This document shows positions 35,894-45,106 of a stretch of 64,000 nucleotides of DNA, piece by piece. Source of the DNA: Pseudomonas uvaldensis (lineage in GTDB: Bacteria > Pseudomonadota > Gammaproteobacteria > Pseudomonadales > Pseudomonadaceae); contig NZ_JAIWKS010000011.1 of NCBI RefSeq assembly GCF_021271205.1, positions 62,001 to 126,000 on the forward strand, written 5' to 3'. Each line of letters starts with the position of its first letter. Within the stretch, counting starts at the first letter, position 1. Both the position numbers and the translations under genes were made by a program. The notes under the pieces are model-generated. The model was not told the DNA's origin and did no database searches. It saw only the letters and a list, made by a program, of their open reading frames with translations.

Positions 35894-36628
35894 ATGCATT
35901 ACTGCCTGACGTTCTGCCTGTATTGCATCCTCGTCTTGTTCCCCCAGGCGAGTCATGCCCTGGAGATCGAAGTGGTGACCGAGGACTCCCTGTATGCCTA
36001 CCTCCGTGATGACAAACTCGTCGGACCAGGCACCCGCGTCGTCGAAGAAACCCTGAAAAAAGCAGGACTGACCGATCACCATATCCTGCTCTATCCCTGG
36101 GCCCGGGCTTATGAAAAGGCTCTGCACGAACCCAATGTACTGATCTATCCAATGGATCGCACCCCGCTGCGCGAGCCATTGTTCAAATGGGTGGGTGAAC
36201 TGGAGCGGGTCACGATCAAGCTTTACAAGCTGCGCGAGCGCCACGACATCGTCCTGGCCAGCCTCGAAGACGCCAAGCGCTACAGCGTGGGGGTGGTGCG
36301 CAACGACTCCAAGCAGTTACTGCTGCAACAACAGGGATTCACCCGGCTGGTCGTCTCGGCCGATCGTCGCGACAACTTTCAAAAACTGCTCAACCACCAG
36401 GTACAGCTGTTGCCGATGCCCGAGAATGCGGCGCGGGTGATCAGCGAAGACGAGCACGTGCCGTTTGACGCGCTTGAAGAAGCCTATTCCATCGACGAGC
36501 GCCCGGCCAGGGTCTCCATGGCCTTCAGCCTGGACACCTCGGATGAAATCGTCACCCGGGCACGGACCGCTTTCGAGCAGTTGAAGGCTTCTGGCGAAGT
36601 GGATCGGATCATGCGGGAGGAACGTTAG
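35894..36628 (+). CDS. Periplasmic solute-binding protein (second cyclase-associated)
   Basis: The 244-residue protein has a signal peptide ending at SHA and the same fold and key motif as the protein before the cyclase (YPWARAYEKALHEPNVLIYP compared with MPWARAYELALNESNVLIYS), so the two are paralogues. It follows the cyclase by 7 bp. As no transporter genes are present, it is likely a second periplasmic input for the same cyclase (inference). Confidence 0.85.
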   Translation: MHYCLTFCLYCILVLFPQASHALEIEVVTEDSLYAYLRDDKLVGPGTRVVEETLKKAGLTDHHILLYPWARAYEKALHEPNVLIYPMDRTPLREPLFKWVGELERVTIKLYKLRERHDIVLASLEDAKRYSVGVVRNDSKQLLLQQQGFTRLVVSADRRDNFQKLLNHQVQLLPMPENAARVISEDEHVPFDALEEAYSIDERPARVSMAFSLDTSDEIVTRARTAFEQLKASGEVDRIMREER

Positions 36629-36644
36629 GCTTTGTACGAAAAGT
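36626..36644. repeat. 19-bp repeat, copy 1
   Basis: TAGGCTTTGTACGAAAAGT occurs here, starting at the TAG stop of the binding-protein gene, and again inverted at 52843-52861. Flanking sequence differs. It may be the end of a small mobile element or its relic. Confidence 0.45.
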
Positions 36645-36816
36645 CATCGAACGGCAATCAGGCAAGGCGAAAACAGGCGAGCAGGCACTGTTCTACAAAA
36701 CCCAGGCTGAAAATGAAATAAGCTGCCCACGCCACGTCGGTACATCTCTGCTACGCTGGCCGGCTCGCAGGTAGCGTCATCGCGAGCAACCATCAAGTAA
36801 GGGAGGCTTAACGGAC

Positions 36817-38523
36817 ATGATTGTCGGCATTGACCTGGGCACCACCCATAGCCTGATCGCGGCATGGCGCGATGGCGCCGCGCAACGGGTGCCCAATGCG
36901 CTCGGCGAGTGGCTGACGCCCAGCGTGGTGGGGCTGGATGACGAAGGTCGAATGATGGTCGGCCGGCCCGCGCTGGAGCGCCTGCAAACCCATCCCCAGG
37001 CAACCGCCGCACTCTTCAAGCGCTACATGGGCAGCGCCCGCCTGACCACGCTGGGCAATCGTCAGTTCCGCGCCGAAGAGCTTTCGGCCATGGTCCTGCG
37101 CAGCCTGCGCGAGGATGCCGAGCGGCATTTCGGCGAACCGGTCGAGGAAGCCATCATCAGCGTGCCGGCCTATTTCAACGATGCCCAGCGCAAAGCCACG
37201 CGCATCGCCGGCGAACTGGCCGGCCTCAAGGTCGAACGGCTCATCAACGAACCCACTGCCGCCGCCCTCGCCTACGGCCTGCACCAGCACGATAACGCCA
37301 GCACCTTCCTGGTATTCGACCTCGGCGGCGGGACCTTCGACGTGTCGATCCTGGAGTTGTTCGAAGGTGTGATGGAGGTCCGGGCCAGCGCCGGCGACAA
37401 CTACCTGGGCGGGGAAGACTTCGACACATTGCTGCTCCAGTCTTTCGTCGCCACCCAGGCCAAGGCTGCCGCTGGTCCCGTCCCCCTTGGTGACGCGCAC
37501 CTGTTCAGCCGCTTGCGCCGTGAAGCCGAACGCGTTCGCAAATCGCTCGGTCATGACCCCAGCGCCACGTTTTCGGTGCGCCACGGCGACCGGGAATGGC
37601 ACCATGAATACACCCAGGCGCAAATGGCCGAGCTCTATGGCCCGCTGTTCGCTCGCTTGCGCGCGCCCATCGAGACCGCCCTGCGCGATGCCCGCATCCG
37701 CGCCAGTGAACTTGACGAAGTGCTGCTGGTCGGTGGCACCACCCGAATGCCACTGGTACGCAAATTGACCGCCAGCCTGTTCGGGCGCTTCCCGTCCATC
37801 CAGCTCAACCCTGACGAAGCCGTGGCACTGGGTGCTGCCGTGCAGGCGGGATTGAAAAGCCGCGATGCGGCGCTTGAAGAAGTGGTGCTCACCGATGTCT
37901 GCCCTTATTCCATGGGCATCGAGATTTCGGTCGAGTACGGTGGCAGGCTCGAATCCGGCCATTACCTGCCGATCATCGAACGCAACTGCGTGGTGCCCGT
38001 GAGCAGGGTCAAGCGCGTGGTGACCCTGCGCGACCAGCAGAAAGTCGTTGTGCTGAAGGTTTATCAGGGCGAGAGCCGCCAGGTCAGCGAGAATATTCTC
38101 CTTGGCGAGCTGGAAATTCCCGTGCCGCCCATGCCAGCGGGGGAAGTGAGTATCGACGTACGTTTCACCTATGACACCAACGGCCTGCTGGAGGCCGATG
38201 CGCAAACTGTCCAGACCGGAGAACGGCACAATCTGGTGATTGCCAATAACGCCGGCGTGCTGGACGACCAAGAGATCGCCCAGCGCCTCAAAGCGCTGGA
38301 GGCGCTGAAGATCCACCCGCGCGACGAACAGCCCAATACCGTGCTGGTCGCACGGCTTGAACGCCTTTACCAGGAAAGCCGCGGTGAACTGCGTCAGCGG
38401 GTCGACGACCTGGCCACTCGTTTCGCCCAGATGCTCGAAACCCAGGAGCTTCATGATATCCGGGCGATGCGGATACAGATCTCGGAGCAGCTCGATGCGT
38501 TGGAACGGGATGTCTGGCGATGA
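36817..38523 (+). CDS. hscC: HscC-type Hsp70 chaperone
   Basis: The 568-residue Hsp70 is shorter than DnaK (about 640) and has the ATPase motifs GIDLGTTHSLIAAW, INEPTAAALAYGL, VFDLGGGTFDVSILEL and VLLVGGTTRMPLVRK, followed by a beta-sandwich substrate domain and a short lid. Length and sequence fit HscC, the specialised Hsp70 that works with a dedicated J protein. It overlaps the next gene, a J-domain protein, by ATGA. GGGAGG ribosome site 11 nt upstream. Confidence 0.92.
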   Translation: MIVGIDLGTTHSLIAAWRDGAAQRVPNALGEWLTPSVVGLDDEGRMMVGRPALERLQTHPQATAALFKRYMGSARLTTLGNRQFRAEELSAMVLRSLREDAERHFGEPVEEAIISVPAYFNDAQRKATRIAGELAGLKVERLINEPTAAALAYGLHQHDNASTFLVFDLGGGTFDVSILELFEGVMEVRASAGDNYLGGEDFDTLLLQSFVATQAKAAAGPVPLGDAHLFSRLRREAERVRKSLGHDPSATFSVRHGDREWHHEYTQAQMAELYGPLFARLRAPIETALRDARIRASELDEVLLVGGTTRMPLVRKLTASLFGRFPSIQLNPDEAVALGAAVQAGLKSRDAALEEVVLTDVCPYSMGIEISVEYGGRLESGHYLPIIERNCVVPVSRVKRVVTLRDQQKVVVLKVYQGESRQVSENILLGELEIPVPPMPAGEVSIDVRFTYDTNGLLEADAQTVQTGERHNLVIANNAGVLDDQEIAQRLKALEALKIHPRDEQPNTVLVARLERLYQESRGELRQRVDDLATRFAQMLETQELHDIRAMRIQISEQLDALERDVWR

Positions 38524-40181
38524 GTTGCTGGGAAGTATTGGGTCTGTCGGAAGACGCAGACAAACGCAGCATCAAGCGCCAGTACGCCAGCCTGCTCAAG
38601 CGCCATCGGCCGGATGATGATCCCGAGGGTTTCCAGAAGTTGCGCCAAGCCTATGAACAGGCTTTGGAATGGGCGCAATGGCAACCTGAAGCACCCACCC
38701 TCAGCCAACTGCCTGCGCCTCTCGACGATGTTCAGGCACCACCGCCCGTTCCACCTCACCCACTCGAAAGGCCGTCCCCGGCCCAGCGCCTGGCCGAGCA
38801 ATGCCTGGAGGGGGTCGACGCTGCCAACCTCGCTGACCGCCTGGCCCAGGCGCGCCTCCAGGGTTGCGAGCGAGCGTTCGAGCACGGTCTGCTGCAACGC
38901 TGTCTGCCAGACGAGGACAACTACGCGCTGGCCGAAGCGGCTATCGAGCAGTTGCACTGGCTCACGCCTTGGCAGCGTGAAGACCTGCCCCATGCCGCCA
39001 CCGAACACCTGCGCAGCAGGCTTATGGATCATGCCTGTTCCCGCTTGACCGAGGTCTTGCACGATACCCAGCGTTTCCTCGATCTGGCCCGACAGCTCGC
39101 AGCCAGTCCCTGGCTGCAAACACTGGATGCGCGCCAATGGCTGAACCAGAGCCTGGCGATGATCCTGTTGCAGGCACCGGGCTGGTCGGAACGACTCTTC
39201 GAAGGCGTGTGTGCCCAACAGGGGTGGAGGCTGAGCGGCCACCACAGCGCCTGTCCCGAACCCTGGTGGAGCCAGCTGCTGGCTCAAAGTCAGTGCGCCA
39301 CGTTCGTGCAAAACCAGGTCCGGCTCACGCAGTTCTACGACAGCAGCGCCTCCCAGGCAGCACGCATGTTGTTCGGATCCCTGGACGAAGACGCTCGCGT
39401 GCGCCTGAGCATTACGTTCAGCGCGGCCGACTGGGACGCCTGTGAGGAGCTGTATCGCACTGTCCAGCTTCGCCATCCGCAACTGTTGTACCAAATGCCC
39501 CAGCTGGCCCCCGACAACTGGCGCCCGTTGCGCCGGCGGCCTCCTGCGGTGGCCGTGCCCGCGGCCATCGTTGGCGCCAGCGCCTGCATGAGTTGGTTGC
39601 TGGAATATCGCCTCGGTGGCAGCTTCTACATCAGCGTGATCGATCTGCTCCTGCGCGCCCTGTTTCTGGGTGCTGTCGCCTGGGCACTCAACGCGGGCTG
39701 CAAGATGTTGAGCCGCGCATGGCGTCTCGACCAATGGCTCCACGAGCGATACGGGCATTGGCTCAGCTTTCGGCGTCCTGCCCCGCTACCGATCCGCGAG
39801 AGCCTGTGGGTCGGGCTGCTGGGTGGTGTCATCTACATGGCTGGGGGGCTTGCAGGGTCGGCGACGTATTTCGGCATCCTCGCCACGTCGGCCATCATGA
39901 GCCGGGGCGCGACTTCCAAACGCATCGCTTCAATGTATTCGCGGCTTTATGAACGATTGCCGGACGATGTCCTGGTCGGCCTTTTCCTGGGCATCCTCAT
40001 TCCTCTGGTCCTGTTGGGCAATACCTTTGCAGGGAACGCGCCACTCGCCGCCAACGAGGGTCTGCAGGCCTGGCCGCAGCGAACCTGTGTCGCCCGCCAG
40101 CTCACCACTACGCCCTGCCCAGTGCAATTGTCCGCCCGCCAGTGGCATGTGCCCAAGACGTCCCAGGCAGATCAACCATGA
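38520..40181 (+). CDS. Membrane J-domain protein, partner of HscC
   Basis: The 553-residue protein starts with a short J domain (CWEVLGLSEDADKRSIKRQY; LLKRHRPDDDPEGFQKLRQAY). The usual HPD is replaced by HRPD, an insertion of Arg between His and Pro-Asp. A long middle region (about 90-340) has no family I know, and the C-terminal part contains several hydrophobic segments from about residue 345 on. The J domain stimulates Hsp70 ATPase and here would recruit HscC to the inner membrane. Overlaps its neighbours on both sides by ATGA. Confidence 0.85.
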   Translation: MSCWEVLGLSEDADKRSIKRQYASLLKRHRPDDDPEGFQKLRQAYEQALEWAQWQPEAPTLSQLPAPLDDVQAPPPVPPHPLERPSPAQRLAEQCLEGVDAANLADRLAQARLQGCERAFEHGLLQRCLPDEDNYALAEAAIEQLHWLTPWQREDLPHAATEHLRSRLMDHACSRLTEVLHDTQRFLDLARQLAASPWLQTLDARQWLNQSLAMILLQAPGWSERLFEGVCAQQGWRLSGHHSACPEPWWSQLLAQSQCATFVQNQVRLTQFYDSSASQAARMLFGSLDEDARVRLSITFSAADWDACEELYRTVQLRHPQLLYQMPQLAPDNWRPLRRRPPAVAVPAAIVGASACMSWLLEYRLGGSFYISVIDLLLRALFLGAVAWALNAGCKMLSRAWRLDQWLHERYGHWLSFRRPAPLPIRESLWVGLLGGVIYMAGGLAGSATYFGILATSAIMSRGATSKRIASMYSRLYERLPDDVLVGLFLGILIPLVLLGNTFAGNAPLAANEGLQAWPQRTCVARQLTTTPCPVQLSARQWHVPKTSQADQP

Positions 40182-41134
40182 TCAGTAACCGAGCCTTTGC
40201 CATCGCCGTTATCGCACTGCTGGGCCTGACCTGGCTGGTCCTGCAATTGGAGGGTCCGAGGCACATCGATCAGCAAACCCGTTCGCGTTGGCTGGAAGTC
40301 CAACAGATCAACACTTGCCTGTTGAACGGCGCGGATCTTCTGGAACGTCGCTTTGCCGACTACCGCGACTTGATTGCGCCTGCCACCAAGACCAGCCCTT
40401 ACCGAAGGTTGTTTTCCGGCTTCGGTATGGGCTCCGGCAACGTCATTCCTTCCGAGGACACCCAACCATCGCCCTGCTACCGATGGTTCGATGGAGAACC
40501 CGGCAGCTTGCAGTACTTCGCCAAAAACTACGTCAGAGCCTATGACAGCCTGCGACCGCACGCCGAAGCGACCGAGCGCTGGCTGACTATCCGGCCCAGC
40601 GATCGGGATCAATCGCGACTCGAACCACTCGACCGCGCCCTGCGCTCGGGTCTGCAAGAGGCTCGTGCCCAATCGATTCCCTTGCGCCAGGCCTTGGAAC
40701 GGCCGCAACTGTTGGTTCGTGAGCAGCAGTTGGCATCCATCGAACAGCGCCTGGGGCAGGACCAGCATTGGCATACGCTGCGCTTCATGATCCATGCACG
40801 CGAAACCATCAACGCTCTGGACGCCATGACCAACGGGGCGGATTTGACGCCGCAACAGTTGCTCGACTTCTATCGACCGCTCACAACCAGCTGGACGGCC
40901 GCCGAAGCCTTCGTACAGGCGCGCCCCCGCTTACGCTCGTCAGACGGGAAGCAGCCCGTGTGGAGCTTGATCAGCCTGGCGGCCAAGCAATGGCTTGGTG
41001 CCGTCGAGCGCCTGCAGCAACACTGGGCATCGGGTGTTGACGCCATGACGTTGAACCAGGATCTCGCCGCGGTCCGAGCCGGCTACGATGAGTTACAGAC
41101 GCGCTACAACGCTGCGGTGGTGCTGCAGTACTGA
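40178..41134 (+). CDS. Membrane-anchored protein of unknown function in the hscC operon
   Basis: The 318-residue protein has one N-terminal hydrophobic segment (AFAIAVIALLGLTWLVLQL), so it is anchored with the remainder probably outside the cytoplasm. The rest is helical and charged, with two cysteines (about residues 47 and 96). It resembles lipoprotein-like proteins with a helical DUF3829-like fold, but I am not certain. The ATG overlaps the J protein stop, so the three proteins are made together. It could be a client or an outer partner of the HscC system. Confidence 0.7.
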   Translation: MISNRAFAIAVIALLGLTWLVLQLEGPRHIDQQTRSRWLEVQQINTCLLNGADLLERRFADYRDLIAPATKTSPYRRLFSGFGMGSGNVIPSEDTQPSPCYRWFDGEPGSLQYFAKNYVRAYDSLRPHAEATERWLTIRPSDRDQSRLEPLDRALRSGLQEARAQSIPLRQALERPQLLVREQQLASIEQRLGQDQHWHTLRFMIHARETINALDAMTNGADLTPQQLLDFYRPLTTSWTAAEAFVQARPRLRSSDGKQPVWSLISLAAKQWLGAVERLQQHWASGVDAMTLNQDLAAVRAGYDELQTRYNAAVVLQY

Positions 41135-41252
41135 GGCACGTACGAGATGAAGAGCAGCCCGTCCACGCGCTCTCGGCCAGTCAAGCAAATCCGGGAACAA
41201 AGGAAGATTAGCGGTAGCCCTTTGGCTGCGATGGCAAGCGCCTGGGGAAACC

Positions 41253-41891
41253 CTACTCCTTGGCCGCGTCCTTAGGGGGTTTCTCGCGCCGACTGGAAGC
41301 GCCCACCTTGTACTCTTCGGTAGTAGCCTCCGTCACTGCATGTGCGGCCAGAGGTTCACTGCGGGAATGATAATAAGCGGGGGCTTTCTTCACGGCGGGT
41401 CGAACCGTCTCAATGCCAGTCGCCTTGGCCGGCGCCGTAGGCACGAAAGCACTTGGGTCCATCGCGAACCGCTTTGCCAGTGCATAGGCCATCTTGTGAC
41501 TGATAGGCCTGTCTCCACTGAGTACTTTCGACACCGCCGTCTTGTCACCGATCTCGGGAAGATCCGATCCGGTCAGCCCGAGGGTTTCCATCAGGTCCCT
41601 GATCAGTTGCACCGGGGTGCATGTCGCCTCGAAGGCGGCATTGGATTCGCGAAACTGGTCGGACTCGCGTTGGTAAGCGAGGATTTCATCCTCGAGCTCG
41701 ATGAGAATCTTCTCCTCGACCTTGCTCAGTTCTCGTCCATCGGTGAGTTCATCGAGCAGGTCGGTCGCCCGTTCATAGTCGGCGGGCGTCTTGATTCCGT
41801 GCACGAACTCACCGCGCAGGCGCTCCAGTACTGCTTGCAGCTCACCGAGGGTTGCGATCACGGTCTGGAGGTGGTTTGGGGCTGCGCTCAT
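41253..41891 (-). CDS. higA: HigA-type antitoxin with long C-terminal tail
   Basis: The 212-residue protein has an Xre-type helix-turn-helix at about residues 92-150 (RDLMETLGLTGSDLPEIGDK; TAVSKVLSGDRPISHKMAYA), preceded by a helical N-terminal region usual for HigA linked to HigB_toxin proteins. The last 60 residues are an unusual basic, Ala/Pro/Ser/Lys-rich tail. It neutralises HigB and should repress the operon. ATGA overlap with the toxin gene, toxin first, is the HigBA order. Confidence 0.85.
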   Translation of the reverse strand: MSAAPNHLQTVIATLGELQAVLERLRGEFVHGIKTPADYERATDLLDELTDGRELSKVEEKILIELEDEILAYQRESDQFRESNAAFEATCTPVQLIRDLMETLGLTGSDLPEIGDKTAVSKVLSGDRPISHKMAYALAKRFAMDPSAFVPTAPAKATGIETVRPAVKKAPAYYHSRSEPLAAHAVTEATTEEYKVGASSRREKPPKDAAKE

Positions 41892-42220
41892 CTCTTTGTC
41901 CCTTTGTTTCTTGCATACCAGACGTTCGCGACGTCGTAGTCGGCATGTGTGTAGATGTGTTTGACGTAAAACTTCTGCCGGATGTAGTTGATACCGCCTA
42001 TCACCCTGAGGTTGTTGCCGCCTACGTCAATCACGACCCAGTTCACTGCGGCTCTCGGCTTGAACAGGTCGATACCGTGCGTACCGAAAAGTCTTTGCAG
42101 GTCCGCGAATGCTGTCGGACGGGCCATCTTCAAAAGGCGCAGGCAGCGATCGAGCCCGGCCGTGTCGTTCGGGTATAGAACTGCTGCGTCGTCAAAACGT
42201 GATGGCTTGAGTATATCCAT
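41888..42220 (-). CDS. higB: HigB-type mRNA interferase toxin
   Basis: The 110-residue protein matches the HigB_toxin family: FADLQRLFGTHGIDLFKPR, VVIDVGGNNLRVIGGINY, KFYVKHIYTHADYDV. These toxins cut mRNA at the ribosome. It precedes and overlaps the antitoxin gene. A promoter with embedded palindrome is seen just upstream. Confidence 0.9.
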   Translation of the reverse strand: MDILKPSRFDDAAVLYPNDTAGLDRCLRLLKMARPTAFADLQRLFGTHGIDLFKPRAAVNWVVIDVGGNNLRVIGGINYIRQKFYVKHIYTHADYDVANVWYARNKGTKR

Positions 42221-42254
42221 GGGCTTCCCTGTCCTTGAGCCGGATGCTACTCCA

Positions 42255-42272
42255 GTTGTGTTTTTTCACAAC
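42255..42272 (-). promoter_or_regulatory. higBA promoter and operator palindrome
   Basis: On the minus strand GTTGTGAAAAAACACAAC is a perfect 6-6-6 inverted repeat, 35 bp before higB. A TTGTGA at the left arm and a TAGCAT 16 bp later form a reasonable -35/-10 pair, so HigA bound to the palindrome would cover the promoter. Confidence 0.6.
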
Positions 42273-42297
42273 CTGAATTTATCGGCATCGGTAAAAT

Positions 42298-43497
42298 TCA
42301 AAGCGCGCGCATTGGGGAATGGTCGCGCTCCCCTTGCTGATACTGCCTCGGCGTGCACCCAAACTCCCGACGAAATACTGTGTGCAGATATTGCGCCGAC
42401 TTGAAGCCGCAGTTCCGGGCCACGTCCGCAATCGCCAGATCCGTCTTCTGCAACCCGCTGGCAGCCGCCGCCAATTTGAATCGCAGGATCTCGTCATGCA
42501 CGCTTCGTCCTCGCTCTCTACGAAAATGCGCCTCCAGCGATGACCGCGAAACCCCGACATATCCCGCCACCTGGGCGGTCTTGATGCCCTGGCAAGCGTA
42601 CTGGCGGATAAAGAGCAATGCTTGCATGACGTAAGGGTTACCCAGCGGCTGATGCAGGCTCGACGCCTGGACGTTGATTGCGTCCGGAGGGATCAGCACC
42701 TGAGTGCCCGAAGACGGCATGCCATGCAACATCTGGTGGAGCAGGCGCGCGGCGGTCCGCCCCATGGTTTCGGTGCCCTGGATGACTGAGCTCAGCGGCA
42801 CCCGGGTCAAGCTTCGGGTCAGAGGGTCGTTGTCGATACCGATCAGCGCCACTTGCTCCGGTACGGCGATACCAGCCGTCAGGCAGGCTTGCAGCAATTG
42901 CCGGGCTCGCGCATCGCTGACGGCGATGATACCGATGGGTTTGGGCAAGCTCTGCAGCCAGGCGATCTGCTGTTCGACGGCGCTGTCCCAGAGCGGTGCG
43001 CTGGTACCCATGCCGCGATAGATCTCGGCCGGCAGGCCATCGCGTTGCACCAGCGAGCGAAAGGCCTTTTCCCGCTCCTGAGCCCAGCGATTGGCTTGCG
43101 ATTCAGGCAGGCTGAAGCAAGCGAAGCGCGTCAACCCGGCTTCGATCAAGTGCTCGTACGCCAGCTTGATCAAGGCGAAGTTGTCGGTGGCGACATAGGG
43201 AATGCCCTTGGGATAAGCGCCCTCCTCCTGGTAGGACCCACCCACGGCCACCACGGGCATGCGGATCCCGGCCAGCGCCTCGCCGATCTGCGGATCATCG
43301 AAGTCGGCGATGATCCCGTCGCCCTGCCAGCGCTCGATGCCTCTCAATCGGCAGAGGAAATCCTCTTCCAGGAACAGGTCCCAGGAGGCGCGAGTACTGC
43401 TCAGGTAATTGCCGATACCGCTGATGATGCCGCGGTCATAGATCTTGCTGCCATTGAACAACAGCGCAATGCGGTGGACGGGAGGCACGGTTTTCAT
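42298..43497 (-). CDS. xylR: Xylose-responsive AraC-type regulator XylR
   Basis: The 399-residue protein has an N-terminal LacI/periplasmic-binding-like sugar domain (ALLFNGSKIYDRGIISGIGN; VALIGIDNDPLTRSLTRVPL) and a C-terminal AraC helix-turn-helix (VAGYVGVSRSSLEAHFRRER; VARNCGFKSAQYLHTVFRRE). This is the XylR architecture: with D-xylose bound it activates xylA and the transport genes. It is divergent from xylA with a candidate operator between. Confidence 0.95.
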   Translation of the reverse strand: MKTVPPVHRIALLFNGSKIYDRGIISGIGNYLSSTRASWDLFLEEDFLCRLRGIERWQGDGIIADFDDPQIGEALAGIRMPVVAVGGSYQEEGAYPKGIPYVATDNFALIKLAYEHLIEAGLTRFACFSLPESQANRWAQEREKAFRSLVQRDGLPAEIYRGMGTSAPLWDSAVEQQIAWLQSLPKPIGIIAVSDARARQLLQACLTAGIAVPEQVALIGIDNDPLTRSLTRVPLSSVIQGTETMGRTAARLLHQMLHGMPSSGTQVLIPPDAINVQASSLHQPLGNPYVMQALLFIRQYACQGIKTAQVAGYVGVSRSSLEAHFRRERGRSVHDEILRFKLAAAASGLQKTDLAIADVARNCGFKSAQYLHTVFRREFGCTPRQYQQGERDHSPMRAL

Positions 43498-43550
43498 TGT
43501 CTGGACCCTGGGCCGGTAAACACCGAGACGTTCAGCGCAGATTACTACTC

Positions 43551-43577
43551 AAAATCGCACCACGCTTTGGTGATTTT
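43551..43577. promoter_or_regulatory. Candidate XylR operator
   Basis: AAAATCGCACCA, a short spacer, then TTGGTGATTTT form an imperfect inverted repeat, 67 bp before xylA in the xylR-xylA gap. Position is right for an activator site. Confidence 0.4.
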
Positions 43578-43643
43578 CATAATCGGCAACCTCGGGGCCG
43601 TTGCTAGTATCGAGACACCGCCAAGAACAACAAGGAAATTGCA

Positions 43644-44960
43644 ATGTCCTACTTTCCCGTTGTCGACAAGATTCGCTACGAGGGGCCTGCCAGCGACTCG
43701 CCCCTTGCCTTTCGCCACTACGACGCCAACAAACTCATCCTTGGCAAACCCATGCGCGAGCACCTGCGCATGGCGGTCTGCTACTGGCACTCGTTCGTCT
43801 GGCCGGGGTCGGACGTGTTCGGCGCCGGCACCTTCAAGCGCCCCTGGCACCAGGCCGGGGATCCGATGGCCGTGGCCATCGGGAAGGCCGAGGCAGCCTT
43901 CGAGTTTTTCTCCAAGCTGGGCATCGACTACTACTGCTTCCATGACACCGATGTCGCTCCGGAAGGCCATTCGTTGAAGGACTACCGCAACCACTTTGCC
44001 CAGATGATCGACCATCTGGAGCGCCATCAAGAGCAGACCGGGATCAAGTTGCTGTGGGGCACCGCCAACTGCTTCAGCCATCCGCGCTTTGCCGCTGGCG
44101 CCGCCACCAACCCGGACCCGGAAGTGTTCGCCTGCGCTGCCGCCCAGGTGTCCAGCGCCCTGAACGCCACCCAACGCCTCAAGGGCGCCAACTACGTGCT
44201 GTGGGGCGGGCGCGAAGGCTACGAGACCCTGCTCAACACCGACCTGAAACGCGAGCGCGAGCAGTTGGGTCGCTTCATGGGCATGGTGGTCGAGCACAAG
44301 CACAAGATCGGCTTCAAGGGCGACCTGCTGATCGAACCCAAGCCCCAGGAACCGACCAAGCACCAATACGACTATGACAGCGCCACGGTCTTCGGCTTCC
44401 TGCAACAGTTCGGCCTGGAGAAAGAAATCAAGGTCAACATCGAGGCCAACCACGCGACCCTGGCCGGTCACAGTTTCCATCACGAGATCGCCACGGCCGT
44501 TTCGCTGGGGATCTTCGGCAGCATCGACGCCAACCGCGGCGATCCGCAGAACGGATGGGACACCGACCAGTTTCCCAACAGCGTCGAGGAAATGACCCTG
44601 GCCGTTTATGAAATCCTCAAGGCCGGCGGCTTCAGCAATGGCGGCTTTAACTTCGACGCTAAGGTCCGGCGCCAGAGCGTGGACGAGGTCGATCTGTTCT
44701 ACGGCCACATCGCTGCCATGGACGTGCTTGCCCTATCCCTGGAACGCGCCGCCGCCATGGTGCGCAATGACCGGCTCCAGCAACTCAAGGATCAACGCTA
44801 CGCCGGCTGGCAGCAGCCTTTCGGTCAGGCGGTACTGGCGGGCGAGTTCAGCCTTGCCTCGCTGGCCGAGCACGCCTTCGCCAACGAACTGAATCCCCAG
44901 GCCGTCAGCGGCCGGCAGGAGATGCTCGAAAACGTGGTCAACCGGTTCATCTACCCCTGA
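43644..44960 (+). CDS. xylA: Xylose isomerase
   Basis: The 438-residue enzyme is of the usual long (class II) length, 438-440. Active-site regions are present: WHSFVWPGSDVFG, CFHDTDVAPEGHSLKDY, YVLWGGREGYETLLNTD, LLIEPKPQEPTKHQYDYD, and GSIDANRGDPQNGWDTDQFP (metal ligands). It converts D-xylose to D-xylulose in the cytoplasm. AAGGA ribosome site. Separated by 146 bp from xylF, where a second promoter may lie. Confidence 0.97.
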   Translation: MSYFPVVDKIRYEGPASDSPLAFRHYDANKLILGKPMREHLRMAVCYWHSFVWPGSDVFGAGTFKRPWHQAGDPMAVAIGKAEAAFEFFSKLGIDYYCFHDTDVAPEGHSLKDYRNHFAQMIDHLERHQEQTGIKLLWGTANCFSHPRFAAGAATNPDPEVFACAAAQVSSALNATQRLKGANYVLWGGREGYETLLNTDLKREREQLGRFMGMVVEHKHKIGFKGDLLIEPKPQEPTKHQYDYDSATVFGFLQQFGLEKEIKVNIEANHATLAGHSFHHEIATAVSLGIFGSIDANRGDPQNGWDTDQFPNSVEEMTLAVYEILKAGGFSNGGFNFDAKVRRQSVDEVDLFYGHIAAMDVLALSLERAAAMVRNDRLQQLKDQRYAGWQQPFGQAVLAGEFSLASLAEHAFANELNPQAVSGRQEMLENVVNRFIYP

Positions 44961-45106
44961 CGACGAGAGGACCGGGGGCGCCGCGAGGCTGTTACATTCT
45001 CGCGACAATTCTCTGCTCGCGTCGCCCCGCGACTCTCTACAGTTCTACCGGCATCACGTTCATCGTCAGGCAGTGTCTTTCAAACAACAATAAAAGGACG
45101 CAACCC

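Noticed and set aside
36808..38454. A 548-codon frame antisense to hscC
   Set aside because: Same effect of GC-rich codon use; HscC is unambiguous.
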